Assembly (NCBI GenBank): GCA_030650395.1 | Contig: JAUSDY010000060.1 | Coordinates: 1 to 64,000 of the forward strand | Direction of reading: 5' to 3' | From: Acidobacteriota bacterium | GTDB taxonomy: Bacteria > Acidobacteriota > Vicinamibacteria > Vicinamibacterales > UBA2999 | DNA: 64,000 bases | In this document: in pieces, positions 63,750 to 64,000 of the stretch | Layout: each line of letters opens with the position of its first letter | Position numbering within the stretch: the first letter of the stretch is position 1 | The notes under the pieces: model-generated | Told to the model about the DNA's origin: nothing | What the model saw: the letters and a program-made list of their open reading frames with translations, nothing else | Databases searched by the model: none | Position numbers and translations under genes: made by a program

Positions 63750-64000
63750 CTACACGTTCGCCGTCAACGGGTCGTGCATGGGCTTGCCGGCCTCGAGCGC
63801 TGCGAGGATGACGTCGGCTGTGACCGGTGCCCGCCGGAAGATCTCGTCGCCAACGGCGGCGGCGAGTGCGTTCACGACCGCGCCGAATCCGGCGCCCACC
63901 GGCGCCTCGCCGACGCCGCGCGCGCCCACGGGCGTCTCGGGGTCTGGTATGTCCAGTGCGGCCCACTGCATCCGCGGCGCGTCGAGAATCGACGGCGGCT
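63750..64000 (-). CDS. Molybdopterin-binding subunit of the same hydroxylase, C-terminal end (cut by window edge)
   Basis: Only the last 83 residues are in the window, ending at TAG 63750-63752. The segment WAALDIPDPETPVGARGVGEAPVGAGFGAVVNALAAAVGD is the typical C-terminal part of xanthine dehydrogenase/CO-dehydrogenase large subunits: the G(A/S)(R/K)G(V/I)GE motif carries the Glu that acts as base at the molybdenum site. An RRAPVTADVILAALEAG tail follows. The gene order (large subunit, FAD subunit, lipoprotein) on the minus strand suggests one transcript. Confidence 0.88.
   Translation of the reverse strand, partial: PPSILDAPRMQWAALDIPDPETPVGARGVGEAPVGAGFGAVVNALAAAVGDEIFRRAPVTADVILAALEAGKPMHDPLTANV

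Overview
The window looks like chromosomal DNA of an Acidobacteriota member, most likely class Vicinamibacteria. This is an inference from gene content: two tandem ABC permeases of the acidobacterial duplicated orphan permease (ADOP) type with no ATPase gene, two large membrane-anchored Ser/Thr kinases, many exported amidohydrolases and peptidases, and high GC. No rRNA, tRNA, CRISPR array, transposase or integrase was recognised.

Layout. 1-0.53 kb: end of an amidohydrolase. 0.65-10.5 kb: accessory, defence-like and decaying region. It holds a dinB remnant, a 1,888-residue DUF1998 helicase carrying a nuclease-like and an S24 (LexA-type) domain, a DUF3800 gene with an internal deletion, an XRE regulator, a DUF433/DUF5615 toxin-antitoxin pair, and a chimera of a truncated SIR2-like DUF4917 gene with a frameshifted mannonate-dehydratase-like gene. 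10.6-17 kb: exported proteins (CXXCH toroid protein, lipoprotein, esterase, cupin). 17-24.5 kb: glnS, a kinase-PEGA-FGE-hydrolase fusion, a zinc-ribbon protein, Uma2, GNAT and YbaK. 24.7-29.7 kb: two ADOP permeases, the first broken by an in-frame TAG. 29.9-49.3 kb: a scavenging block with aminotransferase, M1 aminopeptidase, three amidohydrolases, amidase, FAD oxidoreductase, kinase-propeller protein, broken M28 peptidase, cyanophycinase, NCS1 permease and porin. 49.4-57.8 kb: ubiX, a methyltransferase-like protein and an oxalate/formyl-CoA/folate C1 cluster. 57.8-64 kb: small proteins, a frameshifted PEP-mutase-like gene, an NHL propeller, a MIP channel, and the end of a molybdenum hydroxylase operon.

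How genes work together. The clearest pathway is at 50.6-57.8 kb: an OxlT-like antiporter diverges from a ThDP-dependent lyase, formyl-CoA transferase (Frc), a stand-alone formyltransferase resembling the hydrolase domain of 10-formyl-THF dehydrogenase, and formate-THF ligase. Together they could bring oxalate (or another formyl-CoA source) into the folate C1 pool, possibly by direct formyl transfer from CoA to tetrahydrofolate.

Repeats are the second theme. Many gene borders carry tandem arrays of about 7-8 nt units (one array uses 18 nt). The unit differs between sites, but several arrays are folded into long inverted repeats. Some arrays and other short palindromes lie in frame inside genes. 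Many genes also show a TANNNT box 5-9 nt before the start codon, suggesting leaderless transcripts. Several genes are broken by single-base changes or internal deletions; part of this could be assembly error.
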